Below, one piece after another: positions 41,648-49,316 of a DNA stretch of 50,378 bases. A program made the position numbers and the translations under genes. This stretch comes from CG-Epi1 sp964634895 (GTDB lineage: Archaea > Thermoplasmatota > Poseidoniia > MGIII > CG-Epi1). How positions within the stretch are numbered: position 1 is the stretch's first letter; every line of letters starts with the position of its first letter. The stretch is from positions 1 to 50,378 of the forward strand of contig CAZWJS010000003.1 of the NCBI GenBank assembly GCA_964634895.1, written 5' to 3'. The notes beneath the pieces are model-generated. The model saw nothing but the letters and a program-made list of their open reading frames with translations, did no database searches and had not been told where the DNA came from.

Positions 41648-42718
41648 TTATCTGTAATATTTCTGTAACAATATATGAAAATGATGTACTCCAATCTCTC
41701 TTTTTTGAGAATATCGTCCTCTATCATATGCATTGGATTTAACTCCTTTTTGAACAGCTTCAACAATTTTTTCATCTTCAAGCTCTACTTTATCTAAATC
41801 GGCTCCCGCTCCCTTTCCCATTAATTCTTCTTTCCAAACATAAGTGAAATAGTTTATCTCAGTATATTCAGGAGACTTTGGCTTTACTACATTTATTGAT
41901 AATCCCCAAGGATAAAAATTGAACATCATATTTGGGAACAAAAAGAAATAGTATGCAGATACATTTTTGCCATAATCCTGGTGCTCCTTTGGCAAATCGA
42001 AAGTATTCTCATCATCTTTACCAATGCCTATTTGCAATACTGTATTGTCAATTCCTTGTGTAAAATAGTTTTCGTACTCCAATTCTTTGTTCAAATCTTT
42101 GTGGACAAATGGAATGTGAAAACCTTCCAGATAATTATCACAATAAAGAGCCCAATTTGCATTAATTTTGTATGTTCTAGATAATTCTGGTCTGTATTTG
42201 AATTCATTGACTGGCAACCAATTTAATCTTTCAGCCATCGGCTCAATTAGTTCTGACAGTTCACATCTTTTTTTATTTATAATGAATATTAGATTTTTCC
42301 AAGATTCCATTTCAATTTCAGGTAAATTATCATCATTACTTGGAAAGTTTTTGACATTATCAAATTCAGGCATGAATTTCATTTTTCCATCAATCTCAAA
42401 TTGCCTACCGTGATATCCACAAACCAAAGTTTTGGTGTTACATGAGTCATTACAAATAATGTTTCCTCTGTGGGTACATACATTGGACAAGCATCTAATT
42501 TTTCCATTATCATTCGTTAACACATATGGTTCATTTACCATTCCTTCTAGTAAAATTCCAGGATGCGCATAATTATTTTTCAATAAGTCAGTATCACAAA
42601 TAAATTGCCAACTTCTATCGAATAATGTTTTTAGTTTTTTGTAAACCTTAGGCCTATAATAAAATTTTGAAGGAATAGTCTTTGCTTTTCGAATATCTGA
42701 ATCAACGTTAATTTTCAT
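41648..42718 (-). CDS. Rieske non-heme iron oxygenase, alpha-subunit-like (choline monooxygenase / aromatic hydroxylase family)
   Basis: 356 residues. The Rieske 2Fe-2S site is Cys81, His83 (SNVCTHRGN) and Cys100, His103 (VCGYHGRQFE). The catalytic iron site is NYLEGFHIPFVH (His201, His206), with an acidic ligand expected near DEKIVEAVQKG. The ending RYSQKREIGVHHFHILL is typical of the choline-monooxygenase-like branch. The enzyme would hydroxylate an organic substrate with O2, so the cell is aerobic. No reductase or ferredoxin partner is in the window. The ATG at 42718 lies 2 bp after the stop of the DUF3592-like gene, with DnaJ further upstream, an unusual but tight gene order. Confidence 0.92.
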   Translation of the reverse strand: MKINVDSDIRKAKTIPSKFYYRPKVYKKLKTLFDRSWQFICDTDLLKNNYAHPGILLEGMVNEPYVLTNDNGKIRCLSNVCTHRGNIICNDSCNTKTLVCGYHGRQFEIDGKMKFMPEFDNVKNFPSNDDNLPEIEMESWKNLIFIINKKRCELSELIEPMAERLNWLPVNEFKYRPELSRTYKINANWALYCDNYLEGFHIPFVHKDLNKELEYENYFTQGIDNTVLQIGIGKDDENTFDLPKEHQDYGKNVSAYYFFLFPNMMFNFYPWGLSINVVKPKSPEYTEINYFTYVWKEELMGKGAGADLDKVELEDEKIVEAVQKGVKSNAYDRGRYSQKREIGVHHFHILLQKYYR

Positions 42719-42720
42719 TG

Positions 42721-43680
42721 TTAACGTCTTCGTCCACCGCCGCCTCGGCTTCCACCACCACTTCGTCCACCGCCACCACTTCTACTTTTACCACCACTTC
42801 GCCTTGTTGCTCTACGGTTTCTTCCTCCACCTCTATGGCTTCCCAACCCTCCGAAAGGCCCCCAACCTATTCTATTACTGTAACCCCCCATTCCAGTAGC
42901 TCTTTGTGCCCAGCTCATAATAATACCACCAATAATTATAGGAATACATAGAAAACCACCAAAACATATGAAGAAGTATGCAATGAATCCATGTGGATCT
43001 CCTGGTAACTCTACAAATTCACTATATGCCTCTTCGTTTTTCTCTGGATTATATATGATTTTTACCGTAGAATTAAGGGCCACACGTTCATCAGTTGCAT
43101 TAACAAATTCTTGGAATAATTTATCTTCACCCTCATTTTCTAGAACATCAACCCAGTGACTTTCCCAAACCACTATATTTTCTTTTAGAATATAATTTTC
43201 CCCATCAATAGTATAACTGTATGTCAAACTTATTTCGTATATAAAATCCTTCCAGCATTCCCAATCATCCAGATAACCGTCGTCATTTTCGTCTTCACAA
43301 AATTCACCATCTCTGAATGTACGACTAGTGCCCTGTTCTGTTATAGTTCCTTCAGTGTATGCCCACTCAGATGGTTTTGAATCAGATTCCTCTGAAGACA
43401 ACATAAAAGCAACCATTGTTGATGCAATTAATGCAAAAACAACTAATGCAGCAATAATTAGCGGCCAATTTAAATCACCATCAAGCCACGATTTTCCACC
43501 TCCACTATCGTCTTCACCTGGAAGTGCATATTCATCATCAGCTTCTGGTATTGAATAGCTTCCGCTTCTAGAACCTGTTTCAGAAGGGGTTTTTGATGAT
43601 GCATATTTGTCATTATCATTTCCGCTACGCCATCTCTTGTATGCGTCACTATCTTGTTCTAAGTCGTCGTCTTCAGCCAA
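42721..43680 (-). CDS. DUF3592-like two-TM membrane protein with EF-hand loop and Gly/Arg-rich tail
   Basis: 319 residues; function unknown. An acidic, disordered cytoplasmic N terminus (1-70) is followed by TM1 (~72-94). The outer beta domain (~105-225) has the DUF3592 pattern (YTEGTITEQGTSRTF, ISLTYSYTIDGENY, STVKIIYNPEKNEEAYSEF). TM2 spans ~231-256. Inserted in the outer domain is a perfect 12-residue EF-hand loop, DENDDGYLDDWE (130-141), flanked by Cys128 and Cys142 which could form a disulphide. The end is very rich in Gly, Arg and Ser (repeats of the type RSGGGGRSGGGSRGGGG), like an RGG tail that might bind RNA or membranes. The start overlaps the DnaJ stop by 8 bp. Confidence 0.8.
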   Translation of the reverse strand: MAEDDDLEQDSDAYKRWRSGNDNDKYASSKTPSETGSRSGSYSIPEADDEYALPGEDDSGGGKSWLDGDLNWPLIIAALVVFALIASTMVAFMLSSEESDSKPSEWAYTEGTITEQGTSRTFRDGEFCEDENDDGYLDDWECWKDFIYEISLTYSYTIDGENYILKENIVVWESHWVDVLENEGEDKLFQEFVNATDERVALNSTVKIIYNPEKNEEAYSEFVELPGDPHGFIAYFFICFGGFLCIPIIIGGIIMSWAQRATGMGGYSNRIGWGPFGGLGSHRGGGRNRRATRRSGGKSRSGGGGRSGGGSRGGGGRRR

Positions 43681-44818
43681 ATTTCCCCATTATCCTATCC
43701 AAAAAGGAGGGTTTTTCTGAGTCCAAATTTCTCAGTTCTTCCCACAATTTCCTTGTTTTCCCAGTAGGTTTGGGTACTTTAACGTTTATCCTTACGTGTT
43801 GACTTCCGACAAGACTAGGTCTTGATATGTTTGGCATACCTTTTCCTTTTAATCTAAGGACGTCACCAGATTGAGTTCCTGAAGGGATTTTCAGTTTGAC
43901 ATTACCAGACAATGTTGGAACTCTAAGGCTATCTCCAATTACAGCTTGAGCAGGACTTATTTCTAAATCAAAAATAATTTCATTATCTTGCCTCTGGAAA
44001 ATTTCATGTTTCTTGACATTGACAACAATGTATAAATCTCCATTTGGACCGTTGTTTGGACCTTTACTACCCTTGCCTCTCATTCTCAGTCTGTATCCGT
44101 GGTCAGCCCCTGCAGGTATTCTTAATCTTATTTTCTTCTTGACAGATACAATTCCAGATCCTTTACAACCTTTGCATGGTTTGTCTATAACTTTTCCAGA
44201 TCCTCTACAATCTGAACAATTATCTGTAGTAACAGTTTGCATGAATCCTCTTTGCATGACCTTTCTAACAATACCCTGACCTCCGCAAGTATTACAGGTT
44301 CTTGCAACACCACCCTCAGCAGCTCCAGATCCAGAACATTTTGAACAACCACCATCTCTAGGAATTTCTACTTCTTTCTCAATGCCTTTGTATGCTTCTT
44401 CTAAAGAAAGTGTAATATCATATCTGAGATCATCTCCTCTATTATCCGGCCCTCTCTGTCCACCTCCAAAGAATTGTGAAAAGACATCTCCCATGCCTCC
44501 ACCTTGACCTCTTCCAAAAAGTTGTCCAAACAAATCAGAGATATCCCCACCTCTGCTAAACTGATCCCATGAGAATCCTCCACCCCCAAAGTCGACACCG
44601 TCATGCCCAAATCTATCATATCTTTCTCTCTTATCTTTATCAGCTAAGACCTCGTATGCTTCAGAGATTTCCTTAAATTTCTTTTCAGCTATTTCTGGAC
44701 TCTCGCTGCTTGCATCAGGGTGATGTTTTCTAGCTAATTTTCGATAGGTTTTCTTGATTGTTCTATCGTCTGCGTTTTTTTCTACACCCAGAATTTCGTA
44801 ATAATCTCTTTTAGCCAT
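43673..44818 (-). CDS. dnaJ: Chaperone DnaJ (Hsp40)
   Basis: 381 residues, full length. J domain with HPD at 33-35 (ARKHHPDAS), Gly/Phe-rich region (~75-125), four zinc-finger repeats CxxCxGxG (Cys158/161, 175/178, 201/204, 215/218), and a C-terminal substrate-binding domain (GDLYIVVNVKKHEIFQRQDN). DnaJ hands unfolded proteins to DnaK and stimulates its ATPase. DnaK and GrpE are not adjacent. A TATA-like TTTATTAAAA lies 23-32 bp before the ATG. The gene heads an apparent operon with the DUF3592-like and Rieske genes. DnaJ in archaea is usually of bacterial origin by transfer. Confidence 0.97.
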   Translation of the reverse strand: MAKRDYYEILGVEKNADDRTIKKTYRKLARKHHPDASSESPEIAEKKFKEISEAYEVLADKDKRERYDRFGHDGVDFGGGGFSWDQFSRGGDISDLFGQLFGRGQGGGMGDVFSQFFGGGQRGPDNRGDDLRYDITLSLEEAYKGIEKEVEIPRDGGCSKCSGSGAAEGGVARTCNTCGGQGIVRKVMQRGFMQTVTTDNCSDCRGSGKVIDKPCKGCKGSGIVSVKKKIRLRIPAGADHGYRLRMRGKGSKGPNNGPNGDLYIVVNVKKHEIFQRQDNEIIFDLEISPAQAVIGDSLRVPTLSGNVKLKIPSGTQSGDVLRLKGKGMPNISRPSLVGSQHVRINVKVPKPTGKTRKLWEELRNLDSEKPSFLDRIMGKFG

Positions 44819-44840
44819 AAACGTTTGTCCTATTTTGGGC

Positions 44841-44850
44841 TTTTAATAAA
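44841..44850 (-). promoter_or_regulatory. TATA box of dnaJ
   Basis: TTTATTAAAA on the minus strand, 23-32 bp before ATG 44818, consistent with a leaderless archaeal transcript. It is directly downstream of the stop of the last ABC-2 gene, so dnaJ can be transcribed separately. Confidence 0.55.
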
Positions 44851-44853
44851 ACT

Positions 44854-45786
44854 TTAGAATTGTTTTGCAGCTATTCCTCTAGCCCCTAAAATAATTGTTA
44901 TTAAGGTTATAAAGCAGAGTGCAAATATTGCAATCATTGGTTCACTAGCAATAATTTCATCTTTGCTATTCACTAGTCCATAATCAGTTGCTAATTCTAA
45001 CTCACTTGTGTACGTTGAAGAGTCGTCTGCAATCCAACCCATTTTCTTTATTCCTTCAAACAACATTGAATCTAGGTAATGTGTGACAGTTACTTTCTGA
45101 TAATTTTGGCCAGAAACTAAGCCTTCCCAAAGAATCCAGTAAAGTATTCCTAACAAAAATGGTCTTTCAAAGTAAATAGTTATTAGACTAAAAATTCCGA
45201 TATATGCAATAGATTCAAAGAGAATAATTTTGATTACTAAAAAAAGTACATCTAATTCCTCTAATATTCCATGAATTCCCGCTAACATCATTAAAAACAT
45301 GTAAAATAATATGCTTGCTAAACTAAGAATCAAAAACATGCAAAGTACTCCACTTAGATATCTGTAAAGTAGAATCTCAACAGGCCTTATCGGCGTTGTT
45401 CGAAGAACATTCATAGTTTTCTGACTATATTCCTCATTTATTAGTTCAGAACTGAACATAATGGCTATTACTATCCCAACAAAACCGATGCTAAAAAGAT
45501 TTGAAAGTTCTAGAAATAGGATTCTTCCCACTTCATGCAGTGGTTCACCTGTGTCAATGTCATAATACACTTTCTCCCCGTCAACTTCTTGCATTTGTCT
45601 CTGGTCTGAAAGATCGTAATAGCCCCAGAATGCTAGTAGACAAGGTAGCATTAATATGAAAATCAACATCCATGTTAATTTATTCACTAAAAGTCTATAA
45701 TTGCAATCTTTTATTATCGGAGCTGCCAGATTCTTAGCTCTATTTCCAATTTCTGAGATATCAACAAGTAGATTCTTTACTTCCAT
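44854..45786 (-). CDS. ABC-2 type transporter permease
   Basis: 310 residues with six or so TM helices: one near the N terminus (WMLIFILMLPCLLAFWGYY), four in the middle, and one near the C terminus (PMIAIFALCFITLITIILGA). The segment NEEYSQKTMNVLRTTPIRPVEILLYRYLSG is the typical ABC-2 coupling region between helices 2 and 3 (cf. ERExGTLExLLxxPI). An extracytoplasmic loop lies between helix 1 and helix 2. It is the last gene of a four-gene operon and overlaps the paired ATPase gene by 10 bp. The substrate is unknown. Confidence 0.88.
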   Translation of the reverse strand: MEVKNLLVDISEIGNRAKNLAAPIIKDCNYRLLVNKLTWMLIFILMLPCLLAFWGYYDLSDQRQMQEVDGEKVYYDIDTGEPLHEVGRILFLELSNLFSIGFVGIVIAIMFSSELINEEYSQKTMNVLRTTPIRPVEILLYRYLSGVLCMFLILSLASILFYMFLMMLAGIHGILEELDVLFLVIKIILFESIAYIGIFSLITIYFERPFLLGILYWILWEGLVSGQNYQKVTVTHYLDSMLFEGIKKMGWIADDSSTYTSELELATDYGLVNSKDEIIASEPMIAIFALCFITLITIILGARGIAAKQF

Positions 45787-46721
45787 TGAGCTCCTCCTAC
45801 TAATTTTTCATATAATGATTCCAAAGAATCATCGTCAGAATTAATTTTTTTGACTTCAATCTTTTCATCCATTAAAATACGTGGAAATTCCAGATAAAAT
45901 TTTTCAGCTTTGTCAGTCTCTAATATAATCTCATTTTTTTCTTCATTTACCCTAGTTGCTCTAATCCAGTCTTCATCAAGCATTCTTTTTGCTAATTTTC
46001 TTAAATTCTTTCTATCAATTGGTGAGACCATTATTTTCCTAGGAATATTATCCATTAATTTACGGATTTCATGCCTGTTTCCGGATGCAAGCATTTTACC
46101 ATTATTAATCAATATAATTGTATCTGTTAAATCTTCAATATCATGTAATATATGGCTTGAAATTAAGATGGTTTTCCCTTCTTTAGCCCACTTCTTCATT
46201 TTTCCCATTAGTAAATGTCTAGTTGTTGGGTCTGCTCCTTGGAATGGTTCATCTAATATCAATATTTTAGGGTCGAAAACGGTTGCTCTGGCCACTTTTG
46301 TTTTTTGACGCATCCCTCTTGAGTAAGTTCTAATTTTACGATTTAGTGATTTTTCTAAGCCCAATTCTACTAGAGCCTTTTCAGCTTTCTTCTCAGCCTC
46401 TTCTTTATTAATATCATGCATGCGTAAGAAGTATGAGACATACTCCATACCAGTCATATGTTCATAAAAACAGTCATATTCTGGAACGAATCCTATCTCA
46501 CTTCTAAGTCTCCAGTCAACAAATGGATCACTTCCATCAACATCTACATATCCTATAGATGGTTTCGATAAACCTAGAATCAGTTTCATTGTAGTTGATT
46601 TCCCGGCACCATTTGGTCCCAAAATTCCAGTTATTCCAGTCCCCAAAGTGATAGTGATATCTGAAACTCCTTGTACATTTCCATAATTTTTTGTGACATT
46701 CTTCAGTAAGATTTCACTCAT
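45777..46721 (-). CDS. ABC-2 exporter ATPase
   Basis: 314 residues. Walker A is GPNGAGKST (~37-45), the Q-loop region is GFVPEYDCFYEHMTG (Glu in place of Gln, as is common in this subfamily), the signature is YSRGMRQK, Walker B is ILILDEPFQGAD, and the H-loop is SSHILHDIEDL. The C-terminal ~90 residues form the usual regulatory extension of drug or antibiotic type ABC-2 ATPases. The signature has Arg at the third position (SRG rather than SGG), a variant seen in other ABC-2 ATPases. It pairs with the permease that follows it. It overlaps the upstream permease stop by 4 bp (ATGA). Confidence 0.92.
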   Translation of the reverse strand: MSEILLKNVTKNYGNVQGVSDITITLGTGITGILGPNGAGKSTTMKLILGLSKPSIGYVDVDGSDPFVDWRLRSEIGFVPEYDCFYEHMTGMEYVSYFLRMHDINKEEAEKKAEKALVELGLEKSLNRKIRTYSRGMRQKTKVARATVFDPKILILDEPFQGADPTTRHLLMGKMKKWAKEGKTILISSHILHDIEDLTDTIILINNGKMLASGNRHEIRKLMDNIPRKIMVSPIDRKNLRKLAKRMLDEDWIRATRVNEEKNEIILETDKAEKFYLEFPRILMDEKIEVKKINSDDDSLESLYEKLVGGAQWK

Positions 46722-47635
46722 TCACTAGCCTCCATATTTGCAATCATCCAATTAATGAAAAGGCCACAACCAGTGATGAACAAGATCAAAGTCAAGATGG
46801 CATATACTTCCTCAATATCTTCTAAAGGTCTCAATCCTCCAAAAGCGATAAAATAGTAAGCCTTATCAAAGATGTAAAAGCTAACTATATCTAGTAAATG
46901 GGAAATAGACAGTAATACAATTCTATCATCTTGTATTAGTCCAAAGAAAATCTCAACTATAATATTAGTTCCGTAAACAAATAAGAAAAAAGCTCCTGCA
47001 GCCCTGTACTCTCTGTTTATAATAGTTGAGAAAGTTAAACCAATCGTGGAGTAAGTTGCTGAATACATAACTCCTTGAGTTATTATGTTAATCAGTAGCC
47101 AATCATTTTCTTTTATCCAATCAAATTTTAGTCCCGCATCAGACCATTGAGTTAGATAAACAATTATGTTAGGTATTACCGTTACAAATATCAGAAGCAA
47201 AAAAATAGGGATAAATCTAGCAATAAGATAATCTAATCTACTAATTGGTCTTGATAGATACAAATTAATCGATTTATTTGCCATATCATTAGCAATAAGT
47301 CCACTGCTTGCTATAGCAGCTAAACTGACAAGGAAGATTCTTATTCCTCCAAATTGTAAATCACTATAATAGGAAATGGGTTTACACATGTAAATTTTTT
47401 TTGTGTCCACTTCCTCAATGAACTCACAAGGATAATCACTTTCACCACCGATAACTATATAGAATACGAATGTCCAAAGATAAATTAATCCAACGAGTGA
47501 CAATATTATTTTATTGTTTAAATTAAATAATTTTCCAAATCCTCTTATCCCCATACCCCAAATAATCCACGGCCTAGTTGTTAAATTTGCTTTAAAATCT
47601 TTAAATTTATCATTAACTTGAGCCTTTTCATTCAT
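46718..47635 (-). CDS. ABC-2 type transporter permease
   Basis: 305 residues, six predicted TM helices. The segment MANKSINLYLSRPISRLDYLIARF is the ABC-2 coupling region, and helix 1 is SLVGLIYLWTFVFYIVIGG. A short extracytoplasmic loop with two Cys (SDYPCEFIEEVDTKKIYMC) follows helix 1. It is translationally coupled on both sides (ATGA overlap with the ATPase before and after). It forms one exporter with the 47632-48537 ATPase and differs in sequence from the second permease. Function inferred from family only. Confidence 0.88.
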   Translation of the reverse strand: MNEKAQVNDKFKDFKANLTTRPWIIWGMGIRGFGKLFNLNNKIILSLVGLIYLWTFVFYIVIGGESDYPCEFIEEVDTKKIYMCKPISYYSDLQFGGIRIFLVSLAAIASSGLIANDMANKSINLYLSRPISRLDYLIARFIPIFLLLIFVTVIPNIIVYLTQWSDAGLKFDWIKENDWLLINIITQGVMYSATYSTIGLTFSTIINREYRAAGAFFLFVYGTNIIVEIFFGLIQDDRIVLLSISHLLDIVSFYIFDKAYYFIAFGGLRPLEDIEEVYAILTLILFITGCGLFINWMIANMEASE

Positions 47636-48537
47636 TTTACCACATCCAGATAAATATTATCCATTGTTACTGAACTTCGCTCCATTTCGTATAGTGGGCA
47701 TTTACTCTTAACAGAAGCTTCAATTATCTGAGTGAATGATTTATCACTTGAGTAAGGAATTCTTACAATAAAGCCGTTGGTAGAGATATCAATTTTACCC
47801 ATAATTTTCTCAATATAAGTTATAAAATCGTCAACAACACCTCCAATTCTGACCTGTATGAAGTCATTTTGTTTTTGCATTAAGGTTTTGACACTTTCCT
47901 TCATTTGCAATTTTCCGTTGTTAATTATAATTACATAATCACATACAGTTTCAACGTCTTGTAAGATATGTGTGCTAAGCAAAATATTAGTATTACTAAT
48001 TTTCGTTAAACCATTTATTGTTTCTAGCATTTCTTGCCTAGCTTTAGGATCTAGTCCCGAAGTTGGCTCATCCAAGAAAATAAGTTCAGGTCCATGAATT
48101 AATCCTTGTGCTAGCTTTATCTTTTGACGCATCCCCCCTGAGTATTCACCAATTTTCCGGTATTTTTCCTCTCCCATTTGGAGATGACTTAGTATTTCGT
48201 GGGTACGTTTAGTTGAGCTCTGTAAACTCATACCAGTTACTTGTCCCATTTCAATCAAAAATTCTACGCCAGTCATCTCATTTGGAATACAGTCATGTTC
48301 AGGCATGTAACCGATTTTTTGCCTTATATGTATTGTATCTTTCCCAAGTTTTTCACCTAATACAGTTATATTTCCTCCGGTAGCTGTAATTAATCCCAAT
48401 GCAATTTTAACGAAAGTACTTTTACCAGCACCATTTGGCCCTAAGATTCCGATTTTCCCTTTTGGTATTTCGACAGAGAAGTCATCTAATGCAATCACTT
48501 CGTCATATTTTTTAATTACATTTTTCGCTTTAATCAA
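47632..48537 (-). CDS. ABC-2 exporter ATPase
   Basis: 301 residues from TTG 48537. The frame is open to 48651, but that extension runs into the divergent L1 gene and does not resemble an ABC protein. TTG 48537 is preceded by GAGG with a 6-nt spacer, and the protein then starts directly at strand 1 (IKAKNVIKKYDEVIALDDF). Walker A is GPNGAGKST, the Q-loop region GYMPEHDCIPNEMTG, signature YSGGMRQK, Walker B LIFLDEPTSGLD, H-loop STHILQDVE. It is the first gene of a four-gene operon encoding two ATPase-permease pairs. Confidence 0.92.
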   Translation of the reverse strand: MIKAKNVIKKYDEVIALDDFSVEIPKGKIGILGPNGAGKSTFVKIALGLITATGGNITVLGEKLGKDTIHIRQKIGYMPEHDCIPNEMTGVEFLIEMGQVTGMSLQSSTKRTHEILSHLQMGEEKYRKIGEYSGGMRQKIKLAQGLIHGPELIFLDEPTSGLDPKARQEMLETINGLTKISNTNILLSTHILQDVETVCDYVIIINNGKLQMKESVKTLMQKQNDFIQVRIGGVVDDFITYIEKIMGKIDISTNGFIVRIPYSSDKSFTQIIEASVKSKCPLYEMERSSVTMDNIYLDVVK

Positions 48538-48569
48538 TTTTTGCCTCTGAATTATTATTTTGCCTCGGT

Positions 48570-48580
48570 ATTTAAAAAAT
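48570..48580. promoter_or_regulatory. Shared AT box between ABC-2 operon and ribosomal L1 operon
   Basis: ATTTAAAAAAT is near-symmetric and can be read as a TATA box in both directions. It lies 33-43 bp from TTG 48537 on the minus strand and 32-42 bp from ATG 48612 on the plus strand. A second AT-rich stretch at ~48586-48597 is an alternative for the plus strand. Either gives L1 a short leader or none. Confidence 0.45.
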
Positions 48581-48611
48581 TGTCGAAAATTTATTTTGAA
48601 TAATTTTATAT

Positions 48612-49316
48612 ATGGCCTTGTTTCCGACGGGATACCGTAGCAGAGATTCAATCTCGCTTTACTACGGAGGTGAAATTATCACATCAAATCGGGTAAATCA
48701 AGCTATCGAAGATGCTCTAGTCACTGACAGAAAACGCAATTTTGTTGAGTCTGTGGAAGTTGCAATAAATCTTCGCGATGTTGACCTGCAAAATCCTCAA
48801 AAAAGAATTAATGCTGAAGTGGCACTTCCTCATGGGAGAGGAAGACCAGCTCGTGTAGCAGTTTTTGCTCAAGGTGAAATGGCAGTTATATCAAAAAAAG
48901 TAGTTGATACTGTAATATCTCCGGAACAGATAGATGATTTGTCTGAAAATAAAAGAGAAGCTAAAAAATTAGCTGATAATTTTGACTTCTTTGTTGCAGA
49001 GACTGGATTAATGGCAACTATTGGTAAAAGTCTTGGTGTAGTTTTTGGTCCTAGAGGAAAGATGCCCCGTCCAATACCTCCTCAAGCAGATATTGAGCGT
49101 ATAATAAAAAGTCTAACAAATTTAGTTCCTGTTCGTTCTAAAGATAGACCTACCTTTCATGTACCTATAGGAAATGTTTCAATGCCTCAAGAGCAATTAG
49201 CTGAAAACTTAGAGACAATAATAAAACGTGTCGAATCAAGTTTGGACAGAGGTTCAGATAATATAGCTTCAATATGGGTTAAAACTACAATGGGTAAGGC
49301 GGTGAAATTAGCATGA
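48612..49316 (+). CDS. rpl1: Large-subunit ribosomal protein uL1 (L1)
   Basis: 234 residues from ATG 48612; core motifs RKRNFVESVEVAINLRDVDL, ALPHGRGRPARVAVFAQG and GVVFGPRGKMPRPIPPQA are archaeal L1. L1 binds 23S rRNA at the E-site stalk and, in methanogens, represses its own mRNA. The first ~22 residues (MALFPTGYRSRDSISLYYGG) go beyond the usual archaeal L1 start. A strong Shine-Dalgarno, GGAGGTGA (48666-48673), sits exactly where the usual start would be, followed by ATT (48675) or ATC (48678) in frame but no ATG, GTG or TTG. So either ATG 48612 is used and the hairpin is coding, or a rare ATC/ATT start is used. The L11 gene normally found before L1 is absent here. Confidence 0.93.
   Translation: MALFPTGYRSRDSISLYYGGEIITSNRVNQAIEDALVTDRKRNFVESVEVAINLRDVDLQNPQKRINAEVALPHGRGRPARVAVFAQGEMAVISKKVVDTVISPEQIDDLSENKREAKKLADNFDFFVAETGLMATIGKSLGVVFGPRGKMPRPIPPQADIERIIKSLTNLVPVRSKDRPTFHVPIGNVSMPQEQLAENLETIIKRVESSLDRGSDNIASIWVKTTMGKAVKLA
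48635..48670 (+). promoter_or_regulatory. Hairpin overlapping a Shine-Dalgarno in the L1 5' region, candidate L1 autoregulatory site
   Basis: CCGTAG (48635-48640) pairs with CTACGG (48662-48667), and GAGAT (48643-48647) pairs with ATCTC (48651-48655) around a TCA loop. The internal loop is asymmetric (2 nt on the 5' side, 6 nt on the 3' side). The outer stem covers the first two G of GGAGG (48666-48670). Methanococcal L1 represses its operon by binding an asymmetric-loop hairpin near the start of its own mRNA. Confidence 0.55.

Noticed and set aside
41488..41781. 97-codon minus-strand frame over the MFS/Rieske junction
   Set aside because: It overlaps the ends of two well-supported genes in other frames and shows no domain.
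48538..48651. Longer start (48651) for the first ABC-2 ATPase
   Set aside because: The extension overlaps the divergent L1 gene and has no ABC-like sequence; TTG 48537 has a GAGG site at 6 nt and starts at the first strand of the fold.
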